From positions 2,603,501-2,667,500 of the forward strand of contig NW_024104532.1 of assembly GCF_003945595.2 (NCBI RefSeq): a stretch of DNA of 64,000 nucleotides, in the 5' to 3' direction. The stretch's first letter is position 1. Each line of letters begins with the position of its first letter. Positions 21,201 to 32,099 of the stretch are shown piece after piece. The translations under genes and the position numbers were made by a program. The notes beneath the pieces were generated by a model, which did not search any database, was not told where the DNA came from, and was given only the letters and a program-made list of their open reading frames with translations. The DNA is from Pipra filicauda (lineage: Eukaryota > Chordata > Aves > Passeriformes > Pipridae).

Positions 21201-24200
21201 GCCCCACATCCCTCCCACCCTGCCTGGTAGCCTGGCCCTTGATGATGGTGATGGACAAAGGCTTGGTGTGGCTCTGTGGTAGCTTGGGGACCAGCCGGTC
21301 CCCCAGGGCCTGCCCTGACCTCAGTGTGACCAGGAAGGGGAGATGAGGGGGCCTCCTCACACTTGCTCTGGCCATGGCTCACCCACACTGTCTCCCCAGG
21401 GCCCTCTACACGTATGAGGATGGCTCTGATGACCTGAAGCTGGCAGCGTCAGGAGGTAAGGTCCTCTGTCCCCTCCACTGACTTGGCTCTGCCTGTGTTT
21501 TCCCTGGCACCCATTCCTGGTGCTGGGTGGACGTGAGCTGACGGTGCTGTGCCAGGTGGAGGTTTGCTGGAGCTTTCGGGCCACTTTGAGATCCAGAAGG
21601 TGATGTATGGCTTCTGCAGCGTCAAGGACCCCCAGGCCGTGCTCCCCAAATACGTACTCGTCAACTGGGTGAGTGTGTGTGGGGGCCATGCTGAGGGGGG
21701 GCTGTGCCCATGGGGAATGGCTGGGTATGAGCGAGGAGCTGGAGGTGGTCAGGGGGGTACAGGTGCCCCACAGTCCTGCTGTCCCGTGGTGGTCAGTGGG
21801 GTGGGGGTCACCCTGCTGCCCCTCCTGGCTCAGCCCCTCCCTGGCTGCCACAGGTGGGCGAGGATGTACCAGATGCCCGCAAATGCGCCTGCGCAAGCCA
21901 TGTAGCCAAGATTGCCGAGTTCTTCCAGGTGGGTGATGCTGGGGAGAGGGATGATGCCACCGGGGCACCAACGCTGAACCCTGATGGCTGCTTGTCCTCC
22001 CCAGGGTGTCGATGTCATCGTCAACGCCAGCAGCGTGGAGGACATTGACCCAGGGGCCATCGGGCAGCGGCTCTCCAACGGGCTGGCCCGTGTCTCCAGC
22101 CCGGTGCTGCACCGCCTGCGGCTGCGCGAGGACGAGAACGCCGAGCCCGTGGTAATGTCCCTATGGCAGCGATGGCGATGGTGGCGGGTCTGGGGCATCC
22201 CTTCTGCCTGGGGCTCCTGTCTGCCGCAGCCCCTCACCCTGTGTGCTGCTTACTGTCATCCCCCCTCGCTGATCCCAGCCCCTCCACCCCCCCCGCCTCT
22301 CCTCCGTCCCAGGGCACCACTTACCAGAAAACTGACGCCACCGTGGAGATGAAGCGGCTCAACCGGGAGCAGTTCTGGGAACAGGCCAAGGTGGGGTATG
22401 GGGGAGCAGCCGGTAGCCCCTGGGAGCGGGCAGGGTGAGTGATGGGCAGCCCTCTCATTCATCCCCCCCCCCCCAATCAGAAAGAGGAGGAATTGCGTAA
22501 GGAGGAAGAGCGGAAAAAGGCTCTGGATGCCCGACTGCGGTTTGAGCAGGAACGGATGGAGCAGGAGCGGCTGGAGCAGGAGGAGAGGGAGCGGCGCTAC
22601 CGGGAGCGGGAGGAGCAGATCGAGGAGCACAGGCACGGCAGGGGCTGGGTGGGATGCGGGTGTGGGATGGCTGAGCACGTGCTGCAAGTGGCTGGGTGGG
22701 CACATGGGTGTCCCTCATGGGGTGGGGTTGGGGCAGGGACTGGCAGGAACCGGTGCCCAGCGTCTCTCCCCCGTGCCCCCATGGCAGGCGGAAGCAGCAG
22801 AGCATGGAGGCGGAGGAGGCCCGGCAGCGCCTGAAGGAGCAGTCCATCTTTGTAAGTTGGAGTCGGGACTGCCACTGGGCATCCCCCCGGGGAAGGAATT
22901 TTCCCAACTGGATGCCCAGGACATCCCAGAGCTTGGGAGGTGATGCTGCATCTCTTTCCAGGGGGACCAGCAAGAGGAGGATGACAGGCAGCAGTTCAGA
23001 AAATCAGAGTCAGAGGTGGAGGTGAGTGCGGTGATGGCCATGCCTGGTGCTGGTCCTCACTCTCCAGCCAGCAGTGCCTACAGCTGGATGGGGATGCAGC
23101 TCGGGGGTACATGGAGGGTGGTCCCACAGCCCCACACCACCAGGGCAGTGGGGCTCAGCCTCCCCCATCCACACAGGAGGCTGCTGCCATCATTGCTCAG
23201 CGGCCCGACAACCCTCGGGATTTCTTCAAGCAGCAGGAGCGAGTGGCATCGGGCAGCAGCGATGCTGTCTCACCAGGCAGCCACAGGACAGGTGAGGGGC
23301 TGAGGGGGGGCTGTGGGCAGGGGGGTGGGCACTGAGAGACTAAGAGGGCCTGTGGAGCAGGTGAGTGTGGTGTCACAGCCCAACAAGTCACAGTGGGATG
23401 TGGAGGGACAAGGGATGCAATGGGGGGGGGGGGGGTGTACCCTTTGCCATCCCTGGCACTGTGGTTCTGGGTGCCAAGGTCACAAGGATGGCAGGGATCA
23501 TCCTCCCCTGCTGTGCCACCATCACTGCCACTATCACCGCCGCTGCCACTGCAAATCACGTGGCCCCTGCAGCTGGGGCAGCTTGGCAGGGCTGGATGTC
23601 GGGGTGTTTTCAGCAAAAGGGGGCTCACCCTGCTCCCTGCTCAGTGTCGTCCGCTCACCTGTCACAGCACTGCACCAGCAGCCAGGTTGGGTGCGTGGTT
23701 GGTACAGCAGGAGAGACAGCTGGAGGTCCAGGGATTGCTTGGGAACACGTCCCATGATGACAACTAAAAGGGGCAAGAGTGAGTGAGGCAGATGTGGGGC
23801 ACTCAGTGTGCTGCCAGCTGGCAGGGGGTGCCCCATGGAGAGACCAGGTTGCCCCACAGTGTGGGGTCCAGCCCCGGAATTGTTTTTATGGCTCTTGGGC
23901 AGGGGCTGGCTGTCCTGGTGAGTGCCTCCAGCCGTGGGGCCCTGTCATGGTGCTGTGCTGGGGTGGCTGTGCCAGGAGGGAGCCTGTGATGTGTGTCCTT
24001 GCTGTGGTGTTTTGCCATGGGTTGTGCCATGGGCTGTACCGTGGGGCTGTGCTGTGGGGTTGTGCTATGGTGCTGTGCCTTGGGGCAGTGCTGTGGGCTG
24101 TGCCGTGGGTTGTGCCGTAGATTCACGCTGTGGGGTTGTGCTGTGCCTGAGCACATAGTTGGTCCCACGGCCATGTTCTGGCCTCTCTCTTCCCCTGGCC

Positions 24201-27200
24201 AGGCAGTGCTGCCTCCCATCTTTCTGTCCTGCTGCCTTTCCATCCTCTTCTCCTGCCATTCTCCTGCCATGCTGTCGGTGTTGCCTCCCATCCGTCAGGC
24301 CTCCCATCCCGGTGCCCTGATGCTCCAGCCCCGCCATAACTGTGCTGAGCAGGGACTGACCCATCTCTCTCTCTCTCTCTCCGTCTGTCCGTCCGTCTGT
24401 CTTTCTCTCACAGGTCGTCTTCACTGTCCTTTCATAAAGACAGCTGACAGTGGGCCGCCTTCTTCCTCCTCCTCCTCCTCCTCCCCCCCGCGGACCCCCT
24501 TCCCCTATATCACCTGCCACCGCACCCCAAATCTCTCCTCTTTCTTCCCATGTAGGTAGCTGGGAGCTCGCGGGCACACAGCTCCGGGGGGCCGAGCCGT
24601 GGGCAGCTGCCCCAGAGCCCCCCAGCCCCACAGCACACCGGACCGACAGCGGAGGCATCGCCCCTCCTGTGGGCACCCTGAGGGGGACGGGCACCCAGGC
24701 AGGACCGTGCCCGCACCCCTGGGCACTCGGCATGCCCTGCTGGGGCTGTGCCCTTGGGGAGGGGGTGTTGGGCAGGCTATGCCCGTGGGTCAGATGGCGA
24801 CAGGGCAGAGTGGTGCCTGGGGAGTTGATGCTCTGTGGTGGGATGGAGCAGACTGTGCCCATGGGGTAGAGGGGGCACAGGACAGGCTCTGGCAATGGAG
24901 CATAAATGGGACAGGACAGCTGTGCCCTGGATCATGCAGGACTGTGCTCATGGGGCAGTGTGGAATGGAAAAGGCTGTGCCCAGGACCATATGGGGCTGT
25001 GCCCATGGGGCAGGATAGGATGGAAAGGGCTGCGCCCAGGATCATGTGGGGCTGTGCCTATAGGGAAGAAGGGGGTGGGATGACTGTGCCCATGGGGCAG
25101 AGGGGGATGGGAAATCTCTGCCCTGAACCATGCAGGACTGTGCCCATGGAGCAGCATGGGATGGAAAAAGTCATGCCTTGGATCATGTGGAGCTGTGCCA
25201 AAGGGCAGGCGGGGGGCCATGTAGGGTTGTGCTCCTGCCAGGCATGGGTGACAGGGCACAAAGCTGTACCTGCAGGGGCAAAGCAGTGCCAGGGCAGTGC
25301 CAGGGCACAGCTAGGCGACGTGTGGGCAGGGGGGCCAGTGTGCACCATGGCAGGTACGGGGCTGCCCGTCCCTGTGTCTGGCAGGTGCAGGGCCTGGGGT
25401 GGTAGGGATGCCTGGAGGGGTCATGGTGGTTGCTGCAGCCATAGAAGCCTCTGCCCTGCCACCCAGGAGGGACGACATGGTGGCTGCTACATGGTGATGT
25501 GCATTTGGCAACTGGCAGCTGGGTTGGTGTGGGGCAGGAGCGGTGCTGGGATGCTGGTCTCCCCCTCGATGTGGGCAGCCCTCCCACGCCACCCCATCTC
25601 CCTTGTCTGCAGGCAGCCAGTCGGACGCCTTCCGCAAGGCCTCAGCAGCGGGCTGCAGCCCCTGCGAGCCCAGCCCGGCCGCCACGCCGCTGGGCGACCC
25701 GGGCACCCGCGCGTCCGCTGACGAGACGCCGGCAACGCCCAAAGGTGGGCGCAGGGCTGGCACTGCCTCCCCCTGCCCGGGGCTGCCTGGGCCCACCCCC
25801 GTGGTTTCCCACGGTGCATCCCCCACTGCAGCCCTCTGGCTCTGCTGCAGCCCCCCGTGCAGCCCTGCCAACTGCCCGTGCATTGCTCAGTGCATCTGTG
25901 CTGTCCCATCTACATCCCTCAGCATATCCCTGCCATCTCTGCTGTGTCCCACAGCGCATTACCTACTGCAGCCCCCTGGCTCTACTGCAGCCCCCCCTGC
26001 AGCTCTGCCAACCACCTTTGCATCGCTCAGTGCATCCGTGCTGTCCTGCCTGTACCCCTTGGCGTATCCCCACCGTCTCTGCTGTGTCCCCCAGCACATC
26101 CCCGCCGTACCTGCTGTTCTGTGCCGCTGCATCCCCGCCGTCTCTGCTGCATCCCCCAGTGCAGCCCTGCCGTCATTGCTGCATCCCTGCTGCCTCCAGT
26201 GCATTTCCTGACACCAGTGCATCCCTGCTGTCTCTGCTGCAGCCTCCGTCATGCATCCCCCCCATCTCCAGTGCATTCCCCGTGCTCCGTACATGCTGGC
26301 TGTCCCTGCTGCACATCCCAGTGCGATGCTGCCCTATCTGCACCGTCCCACTGTACCATCCTTGCCAGGGCTGCTGCATCCCCCTGTGCATCCCCTCTGC
26401 CCCACTGTACCCCACTGCATCCAAGCCAGTTCTGCTGCTGGTGCCATGTGTCCCTGCTGCATCCCCACTTGGCCCCTTGGCATCTTGCATCCCAGCTTTC
26501 CCTTCTCCCGCCTCCTCCACAGCCCCTTCTGCCTTCCAGCTGCTCCCCAAGGGATCACCTTGCCCCCTCCCCATGTCCACTCACTCCTGGGCCCCTGGTG
26601 CATGCCACAGTCCCCTCCCTGTACAGCCACTCCCACCCATCCTTGCAGCATCCCCACACTGTGCCCGGTCCATAGGACCCCCAATCCCCTCCAACTGCAG
26701 CCCTGTTCCTGGGTGACACCCAGCCGTGGATGAGGGTGTCTGTCCCCACTGACTGCTTTCCCCTCCTTGCAGAGTCCCCCAGCCCCAGCGCACAGGAGCC
26801 CGGGCCAGCCACGCCCGAGCAGCACTGGCCCTTCCCGGGGCCTGAGGACAAGGCCACTGAGCCCCCCGGGGATGAGCCCAGCAGCCCCAGGTCGGTGTGG
26901 ACAGCGGGGGGTGATGCCCTGGGGGACTTGGTGACCCTGGAGCCCACCGAGCCCTCCCCACTGCCCGTGGCCGCCGAGCCTCAGACTGGGGAGGCTCCCA
27001 ACCCCGAGAGCCTCATCGACCTGTGGCAGAGTGATGGGGCAAACCCCCCAGCTGCTTGGCCCCTGCCTGCTGCCCCTGTCCCCGAAGCTCCCCCATCCGC
27101 ACTGCCCGAGGAGGGGGCCCTGCTGAGCCTGGACGAGCTGCCTGAGCCCCCTGCCACCTTCTGCGATGTGGAGCAGGAGGATGAGGAAGATGAAGCAGCT

Positions 27201-27674
27201 GGCGAGGGGGGCCTTCAGTCCCAGGGGCTTGGCTGCCAGCACGTGCCCCAGGAGGACAGTCCGGGCAGAGAGAGTCCCCCCATCACCAATGGGGAGATGG
27301 CCCCCAAGGACGGGACGCCAGGTCGTGGGGAGCAGGTGAGCACCACTTGGAGGTGGGAGGTCAGGGTGTGATGGGGTGGCTGGGGGGGTCCTGACCACCT
27401 GCCCCCCACCCCCCAGGCCAGCGAGGGCTACTTCAGCCAGTCCCAAGAGGAGGAGGTGCCCCCCCCCGAGGAGCTGTCGGCCAAAGCCCCCCAGCCCATC
27501 TTCTACAACAAGCCCCCAGGTGAGTGAGGACAGTGAGGAGTGAGGTCTGTTCCTCCATGGGGCACCCCAAGCCATCTTGAACCCCCCCCTCCCTGTCCTC
27601 CAGAGATCGACATCACATGCTGGGATGCAGACCCCCTGCCCGAGGAGGAGGAGAGTTTTGGGGGGGCCCTGTAA
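17234..27674 (+). CDS. DBN1: DBN1 (drebrin), complete
   Basis: Drebrin binds F-actin and shapes dendritic spines and growth cones. Exons: 17234-17319, 21400-21455, 21556-21668, 21854-21928, 22005-22151, 22313-22390, 22481-22632, 22788-22851, 22962-23021, 23177-23291, (24414-24551 optional), 25613-25744, 26773-27335, 27417-27519, 27604-27674. The sum is 1815 nt (604 aa), or 1953 nt (650 aa) with the optional exon. The N-terminal ADF-homology domain starts [14 protein letters not shown]. It is followed by the Glu/Arg/Lys-rich helical actin-binding region (22481-22851), a Pro/Glu-rich tail with the Homer-type motif PPATF, and the C-terminus [17 protein letters not shown]. Exon 25613-25744 (132 nt, symmetric phase) could be the second known variable insert. 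Intron 1 is about 4.1 kb. The intron after 22632 uses a GC donor. Confidence 0.96.
24001..24150 (+). repeat. degenerate short tandem repeat in DBN1 intron
   Basis: About a dozen imperfect copies of a 10-12 nt element around CTGTGCCGTGGG lie in the intron just upstream of the drebrin-A exon. Confidence 0.6.
24414..24551 (+). CDS. DBN1: DBN1 drebrin-A cassette exon
   Basis: This 138-nt (46-codon) exon lies behind a long CT-repeat/polypyrimidine tract and a CTCACAG acceptor, with donor GTAGGT. It reads [13 protein letters not shown], a run of Ser, then [17 protein letters not shown] recognise this as the insert specific to adult neuronal drebrin A. Both flanking junctions are phase 1, so skipping (drebrin E) or inclusion (drebrin A) keeps the frame. 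The CT-rich tract at 24362-24408 is a likely splicing-control element. Confidence 0.9.
24828..25210 (+). repeat. ~55-nt minisatellite in DBN1 intron
   Basis: Six to seven diverged copies of a unit of about 55 nt share the core CTGTGCCCATGGGGCAG, then GGGATGGAAA and an ending like GGATCATGTGG. It lies between the drebrin-A exon and the exon at 25613. The open frames over it are repeat-driven. Confidence 0.7.
25840..26480 (+). repeat. degenerate C-rich tandem repeat in DBN1 intron
   Basis: Many imperfect copies of a module of roughly 35-45 nt built from GCATCCC, CTGCTGTCTCTGCTG and CCCAGTGCAGCC fill most of the 1-kb intron before the exon at 26773. They create long spurious open frames. Confidence 0.6.
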
Positions 27675-28052
27675 GCCCAGGCCCCGCTGCCGGCGCAGGC
27701 AGCCTGCCCCGGCCGGCGCGGGGCACGAGGGGGCTGCAGCCAGGGGCCGGGCCCCCCCCTCACCCCACTGGGGCCCCGCAGGATGAGGCCTCCAGGTGGG
27801 GGCCGCCCCGCTGCAACCCCGCCCCGGGGCACCTTTTACAGCCCCCCCTTCTCCTCTCTTTTTTAAGTTGTCGGTAGGAGCCGTGTCAGCCCCCCAGCCC
27901 CCCCTTAGCAGCCCCCCCCCGATACCCCAGCGCCCCTTTGGGGGGGACGACACACACGCTCGCATCCCCTGCCTGGCTGTGGGACAGGGTCCTCGTTCTC
28001 TTCGTGCCCCCCCCAGGAGTCCCCCAGTACTTTGCACGAGTTCAAAGAAAAG

Positions 28053-28053
28053 A

Positions 28054-28083
<30 letters not shown>
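28053..28083 (+). repeat. (AAT)n microsatellite in DBN1 3' UTR
   Basis: About ten AAT repeats sit immediately before the proximal DBN1 polyadenylation signal. Confidence 0.9.
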
Positions 28084-28084
<1 letters not shown>

Positions 28085-28093
28085 GAATATGGC

Positions 28094-28099
28094 AATAAA
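28094..28099 (+). terminator. DBN1: DBN1 proximal polyadenylation signal
   Basis: AATAAA lies 420 nt after the DBN1 stop codon, directly after the AAT microsatellite. Confidence 0.6.
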
Positions 28100-28312
28100 G
28101 TGACCCAACCGAGGCGAGGCTGCGGCCAGCAGCGTCCCCCCCCAAATCCCAGCAGGGAGCTGGTGTGGGGGCTTTTACCCCTTCCCGACTCTCTCCTTGC
28201 TGGGAGCCCCATCCCCTCCTGCTTGGCCCCTGCTTGGCCCCTCTCCCCCTGTTCCCCTTGGAAACTTTTTGGAAAGCACAAGTTCTGTACCGGCAGTGTG
28301 CTCATGTCTGTT

Positions 28313-28322
28313 AATAAATAAA
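28313..28322 (+). terminator. DBN1: DBN1 distal polyadenylation signal
   Basis: Overlapping AATAAATAAA about 640 nt after the stop. It is preceded by a T-rich and TGTTAA context and followed by GT/GC-rich sequence. This is the likely main 3' end of DBN1. Confidence 0.75.
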
Positions 28323-28429
28323 GCGTCTCCCACGGGGGCTGCAGCCTGCTGGGGGGGCAGGGAGGGCTGGGAGAGGTGTGGGGGTCCCATGATGCCAGCC
28401 TGCCGGGAGGCAAACCCGAGCCACAAACT

Positions 28430-28435
28430 TTTATT
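28430..28435 (-). terminator. PRR7: PRR7 polyadenylation signal
   Basis: TTTATT on the + strand is AATAAA on the - strand, about 220 nt downstream of the PRR7 stop. It lies about 110 nt from the opposing DBN1 signal, so the two genes end tail-to-tail. Confidence 0.75.
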
Positions 28436-28657
28436 CTCAAACTGTAACAAACAAAAAATTTAAGAAACAGAGCAGAGTCCGGGTCCCCAGCGACCCCGGC
28501 CATGGGGGGGCTGGCGGGGGCCAGACGGGGAACCAGCCCCTTCCGCGCCGGCGGCGATGGCCCGCGCCGGGGCGGGTGTCCCCGAGGTGACATGGGCAAT
28601 CAAAACCACCCAATCCCCAGGTGCATGGCAAGGTCCGGGGGTCCCCCGCAGCTGCCG

Positions 28658-29476
28658 TTACACAGCGGTAGTCCTGCCGAAGAGGGGCATGGAGACTGGG
28701 AGGTGCCAGGGTCCTGGCTCGTAGGTGTCCCTGCTGCTGAGCTCCGAGTCCGTCCAGCTGGGAAACATGCGTGGGGAGCACTCCTGCTGCAGGTAGAGGT
28801 CCGGGCAGGCAGGGCCAGGGCTGGCAGAGCGGGGCAGGTGCAGCGCCGAACCATAGCTGGCATCGAGGAAAAGTGGTTTGTAGCTGGGGGGCTGCTCCTG
28901 CTTCTCCAGCCGCTCGTGGCTCAGGAAAGGGGCGTTGATTTTGCGGTAGAGCCCCCGCGTGTCCATCAGCACCTCGCTGTATGGTGGGGGGGGCTCTGCC
29001 ATCAACAGAGCTTCCTCATAGCACGGCGGCTTTGACAGGTCCGACTCTGCAAGGCAAAGCCCCCCCCGGACCCCTGCTGCCGTCAGCGCTGCGCTCTGGC
29101 TCTCACGTCGTATCCCCCCCAAAACAGGGGGAGGCACGTGCTCCGGGGATGCGAGAGCCCCTCCCTGCTCCTTACCGTGCCGGCAGCTCCAGGGCCGGGG
29201 GGGTGGGATGTGGTGGGGGTGATGATGATGGTGGGGGTCGAGGCGGAGGCGGTGGGGAATGGCGATGCCGGGGGGGCTGCCCCTGTAACCCTCATAGTGC
29301 AGTGGCTCCATCTCCAGCGCGCGCAGGCTCTGCTCCCGCAGCCGCTCCTCCTGCTGCCGCTTCACCCGCCGCCGCAGGTAGCTGCAGAAGCAGCACAGCA
29401 GCACGATGAGGCCCCAGATGAGCCAGAAGCCCGCAAAGCAGGTGAGGAAGGTGTAGGTGCCCTGGGACATCACCAT
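28658..29476 (-). CDS. PRR7: PRR7 (proline-rich 7, synaptic), complete
   Basis: This is a single-pass transmembrane adaptor known from postsynaptic densities and T cells. Coding parts are 29476-29176 and 29046-28658. The predicted 129-nt intron (29175-29047) has a GTAAGG donor and TTGCAG acceptor and joins SCRH to ESDLSKPP. The start [14 protein letters not shown] matches mammalian PRR7. A transmembrane segment at about residues 9-31 is followed by clustered Cys (CCFCS, probable palmitoylation) and a basic RRRVKRQ stretch. The protein also has a His-rich run, PPCYEE and PPPPYSEV motifs, [11 protein letters not shown] and a C-terminal TTAV (PDZ ligand). The intron is itself open and divisible by three: spliced length 229 aa, unspliced 272 aa. 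Confidence 0.95.
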   Translation of the reverse strand: MVMSQGTYTFLTCFAGFWLIWGLIVLLCCFCSYLRRRVKRQQEERLREQSLRALEMEPLHYEGYRGSPPGIAIPHRLRLDPHHHHHPHHIPPPRPWSCRHGKEQGGALASPEHVPPPVLGGIRRESQSAALTAAGVRGGLCLAESDLSKPPCYEEALLMAEPPPPYSEVLMDTRGLYRKINAPFLSHERLEKQEQPPSYKPLFLDASYGSALHLPRSASPGPACPDLYLQQECSPRMFPSWTDSELSSRDTYEPGPWHLPVSMPLFGRTTAV

Positions 29477-29816
29477 CTTGACTGCCGGATCCGGGGGGAG
29501 GCCCCCGCCTTTCCCTGCCCTCGGGGTGGGGGACGGGATGCTCAGGGCGGCGGCAGGGTCAGGGAGGACCCGATGCTGTCAGGGCCGCCGAGGGCATCTC
29601 CCCGGGCTGTGCCCGGCGCCGTCTCCTCTGGCCCGCGGGTGCCTGCCGTCAGGGGTCCATCCTTGCCATAGAGCTGGGGGGGGCTGGAGCGGGTGGGTCA
29701 GGCGTGGGTGCGCTGGGCGGGCGGCGGGGCGGGGGGCCGGCGGGGCGGGCGGTGGGGGGATGGGGCTGGCAGGGTCCTGCTGCCCATCGCTGGGGGGGAC
29801 CGCCGGGGTGGGGGCC
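29477..29816 (-). other. PRR7: probable PRR7 5' UTR part of exon 2
   Basis: On the - strand a good acceptor (pyrimidine-rich, ending GTTGCAG) lies at about 29819-29817, and no stop-free coding extension of PRR7 is evident. The sequence between it and the ATG is very GC-rich with long G runs on the + strand (29680-29810), prone to G-quadruplex or secondary structure. This is inferred from splice consensus only. Confidence 0.4.
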
Positions 29817-30741
29817 CTGCAACGAGACAGACGCGAGCGTGAGCGACACAGAAACGTGGACGCCCTGTTCCCATGGTGACTCGCTCTACATGCGCTGCAG
29901 TGCCCGCAGCCGGAGGGGAAGCGTGCCTGGCCCCCCTCATGCACCCCATCATTGCCTCCATGGCTGCAAACCTGTACACCCCACCCAGAACCCCTCCACA
30001 GCACTGCCGGGAACTCTGGGGCAGGAGATGGATGCTCTGGTCCATCAGAGCATGACCTTTCAGATCATGGGGTGCCCATTGGGATCCCCTTTTCCTGCTC
30101 ACCCAGCACACCCCAAATTGGCTGCCGAGCCCAGGCAGCTCATTCATCCCTGTGCTGCCACACAGTGGGGTGCCCTGGGGTGCCCCAGGGAGAATGAGGG
30201 ATGTGCAGAGCTGCCAGTTGCCTGTGGCACGTGGCGCTTGCAAGAGCACGTGCACTGTGGCCATTGCTGGCCTCGCAGCCACCCGAGGGGGCTCAGGGGA
30301 TGGTGGCACCTCAACACAGCAAAGCAGGGCCAAGGGGTGGTGAGGATGGGAACCATCACCCCTGCCAGGTCCCAGCCTTCAGACAGGGTGATAGCTCAGC
30401 CATGTCAAACCCAGCACCGAATGACAATGGTGTGTACCAGGGGCAGGTGTGCCCCTCAGTGCGCAGGGAGCAGCACCCATGGGTGCTCGCAGGTAGGCAA
30501 GTAAGCACCCATCAGGATTCTCATTGTGGTGGTGTGGGAGAAAACGGGCTCGGCAGCAAGGAGGAGGGTGAGCATGGAGCGGTGGCAGCCGAGGGCTGGG
30601 AGACCACTCGTGTGGCTCTACTCAGAGACAGCCGAAGGGGTGCGGGGTGCTCGACCACCCCGCGGGCCAGGGCCACGCTGCCGGCAAGGGGGACGGCAGT
30701 GCCACCAGGTGCTGAGGGTGCTGGCAGGGCCGGAGGGCCGA

Positions 30742-30812
30742 GCCCGGCGGAAGGAAGGAGCGATGGGGAAGGAAGAAGCAATGGGGAAGGAAGGAGCAAT
30801 GGAGAAGGAAGG
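30742..30812 (+). repeat. ~21-nt purine-rich tandem repeat
   Basis: Three to four copies of a unit like GGAAGGAAGGAGCAATGG lie in the presumed PRR7 first intron. Confidence 0.7.
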
Positions 30813-30929
30813 GGTCAGGGGCCCTGGCCACTGGCAGGCAGTGGGGGCTGCTCCATCAGGCAGACAAACGCGTGGGCAGAGGCAGTGCTGCGATGTGGGT
30901 GTATGGGGAGGGGGTCCCCGCTGCCCGGT

Positions 30930-32060
30930 TGAGGCCACTGGGTGCAGGCAGGGCTCACCAGCCGCGGCTGCAACAGGCTCCGCGCCGGCAGCCTGGGCAT
31001 CCCCGGGGAGGGGGGCACCGTGCGGGAAGGGCCACGGGTCGAGATCCGGGATGACAGCCGGGGGGACACCAGGAAGCGGTGCAGGGCTGGTTGGCGGCGC
31101 CGCGGACCGGGGGCGTTCGCAGCTGGGGCGTGCGGGGGGAGCGGGGCTGCCGGGGACTTGCGGGCTGGGGGAGGAGCGGGGCCGGGCTGGAGACACTCAT
31201 ACCGGGCGGGGAGCGAAGCGGGTGCCAAGCCGGGCCTCGCCGGTACCCCCGGGCCGCCCCGCTGCCCCCGGCCGCGGCCTGGGCCCCGCTACCCGCGTCG
31301 CATCCCTGCCCGGTGCCTCCGCCGGGAGGGTGACACCCCGGCGGGGAACCTCCCCGCTCTCGGTGCCGGGCGCGGCACCCCTTCCTCACCCTCCTCCTCC
31401 TCCTCCTCCTCCTCCTTCTCCCCCGGGGCGCGCGCCCGCCGAGGCCAGACCGGAGATGCGATCCTCGGTACGCGCCGCGCGCCCCCGCCGCGGTCCCCGG
31501 TGGCGGCGGCCCCGCCCGCCCCCGCCCCGGCCCCGCTGCCCCCGCACCGCGCAACAGGCGGAGGCGCCGCGCCCGCTCCCTCCGCGGCTCCCGTTACCGG
31601 CGGCGGCGGCGCACGTGGCTCAGGCGGCGGGCGGCGGCTCCATAGGGCGGCGGGGGAGGGGGCCCGGTGCGCGCCCGGTGCGCGGCACCGCCGCCGCCTC
31701 CCGGCGCTGCCTTTGTCTCCGGTGAGCGCTCCCGCGCCGCCGCCGCGCGCCGCCCCGCCCGCCCGGGCTCCCGCCCCGCCGCTCCGCCCCGCCCTCGGCT
31801 CGGGGAGGGACCCGCGGGCCCCCCGCGCCCCCCGCCCCGGGACCCGCCGCCGCGCGGGGGCTACCGGCGGGGAGACCGGCACTTACACGGGATTCCCCCG
31901 CCCTGCCCCCGGGGAACGGCGGTGGGATGCCTATGGCGAGAGGGACGGGGTATCCCCCGGCGGTAGCCCCACGGGATGGGGGACTGGGATCCCCGAGTGG
32001 CGGCTCCCGGTCCGGAGAGGTGATGGCCCTGCTATGCCTCGTGGGGTGGTGCCACGGGCT
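30930..32060 (-). promoter_or_regulatory. CpG island, likely PRR7 promoter and first exon
   Basis: Very high CpG density. On the - strand a strong GTAAGT donor follows position 31887, which would end a non-coding first exon joining to the acceptor near 29817 (intron about 2.1 kb). Assignment to PRR7 rests on orientation and distance. No other gene start is recognised here. Confidence 0.5.
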
Positions 32061-32099
32061 CCCACTGTCGGTGGCCTCGCACTCGCCCGGGGGTGCCCG

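Noticed and set aside
20026..21375. 449-codon - strand open frame in DBN1 intron 1
   Set aside because: GC-rich intron with few stops; no family motif, and no conserved start or splice context.
25499..26716. 405-codon + strand open frame (and a second frame at 25543-26211)
   Set aside because: It lies across a DBN1 intron filled with C-rich tandem repeats. The composition is monotonous Cys/Pro/Ser and it runs out of the true exon 25613-25744 through its donor.
26334..28145. 603-codon - strand open frame
   Set aside because: Antisense shadow of the long Pro/Glu-rich DBN1 exon and its repeats; no recognisable domain and low-complexity at its start.
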